Under the pieces are notes generated by a model. The model was not told the origin of the DNA. It saw nothing but the letters and a program-made list of their open reading frames with translations, and made no database searches. A program made the translations under genes and the position numbers. This document shows, piece by piece, positions 32,401 to 32,485 of a stretch of 32,485 nt of DNA (positions within the stretch are counted from its first letter, which is position 1; the number at the start of each line of letters is the position of its first letter). The DNA is from Chromera velia (taxonomy: Eukaryota > Sar > Chromeraceae): NCBI GenBank assembly GCA_018398765.1, contig JAHBMJ010000656.1:10845-43329 (forward strand). Direction: 5' to 3'.

Positions 32401-32485
32401 TGTTAGCGTGCGCAGGGGTGGACGGACGCGTGGGCCACTGCACGCGCGACGCCCGCCGCCGCCGCCCATGATGATCTAACGATTT
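32401..32485 (+). repeat. 3' LTR, truncated by the window end
   Basis: Ungapped 85-base match to 26199-26283 with six differences, all transitions. The rest of the LTR and the target duplication lie outside the window. Confidence 0.9.

Larger units (their letters stand above)
26199..32485 (+). mobile_element. Ty1/copia LTR retrotransposon, 3' end beyond window
   Basis: Direct repeats beginning TGTTAGCG at 26199 and 32401 match over all 85 visible bases with six substitutions. Between them the domain order is gag with zinc knuckle, aspartic protease, GAG-pre-integrase, DDE integrase, reverse transcriptase and RNase H, which defines copia rather than gypsy. A polypurine tract precedes the 3' repeat. 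The copy is broken by five in-frame TAG and two in-frame TAA codons and by frame changes near 27940, 28800 and 30615. Confidence 0.95.

Overview
This is a nuclear genome fragment from a unicellular eukaryote. It has intron-rich host genes with GT..AG introns, a GPI-anchor synthesis enzyme, a telomere-capping protein, DNA transposons, a Ty1/copia retrotransposon and many microsatellites. The overall look (moderate GC exons, 60-750 bp introns, tetranucleotide repeats inside introns, degenerate transposons) fits an alveolate alga such as a chromerid. That assignment is inference; no rRNA or other taxonomic marker is present.

Layout. Positions 907-6584 hold a DNA transposon with roughly 200 bp terminal inverted repeats. 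On the minus strand it carries a decayed BED/hAT-type transposase (3463-5960) and a second spliced reading frame of unknown function (1616-3285). A palindromic foldback element sits in its left terminal repeat only. A small element with CACTA...TAGTG ends lies at 7594-7909. The host core is 8149-16843: a two-exon minus-strand gene that I read as TEN1 (telomere CST complex), divergent across about 0.7 kb from a ten-exon plus-strand gene for GPI ethanolamine phosphate transferase 3 (PIG-O). Exon phases agree across every junction of both gene models. Positions 16844-20566 have no gene I can support. A higher-order minisatellite lies at 20891-21210, followed by a decayed C2H2/coiled-coil gene at 21284-23809. 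An inverted-repeat element lies at 25185-25858. The window ends in a copia retrotransposon (26199 to beyond the end) with LTR, gag, protease, integrase, reverse transcriptase and RNase H in copia order, broken by in-frame stops and frameshifts.

The most interesting observations are: the likely TEN1 gene with an acidic insert; splice donors and acceptors that run directly into tetranucleotide repeats; a stop-codon pattern in the mobile elements that is rich in TAG and compatible with C-to-T change at CpA, while no recognised reading frame ends in TAG; a possible -1 frameshift site exactly at the gag/pol overlap; and the two-gene hAT-like element with long inverted repeats.
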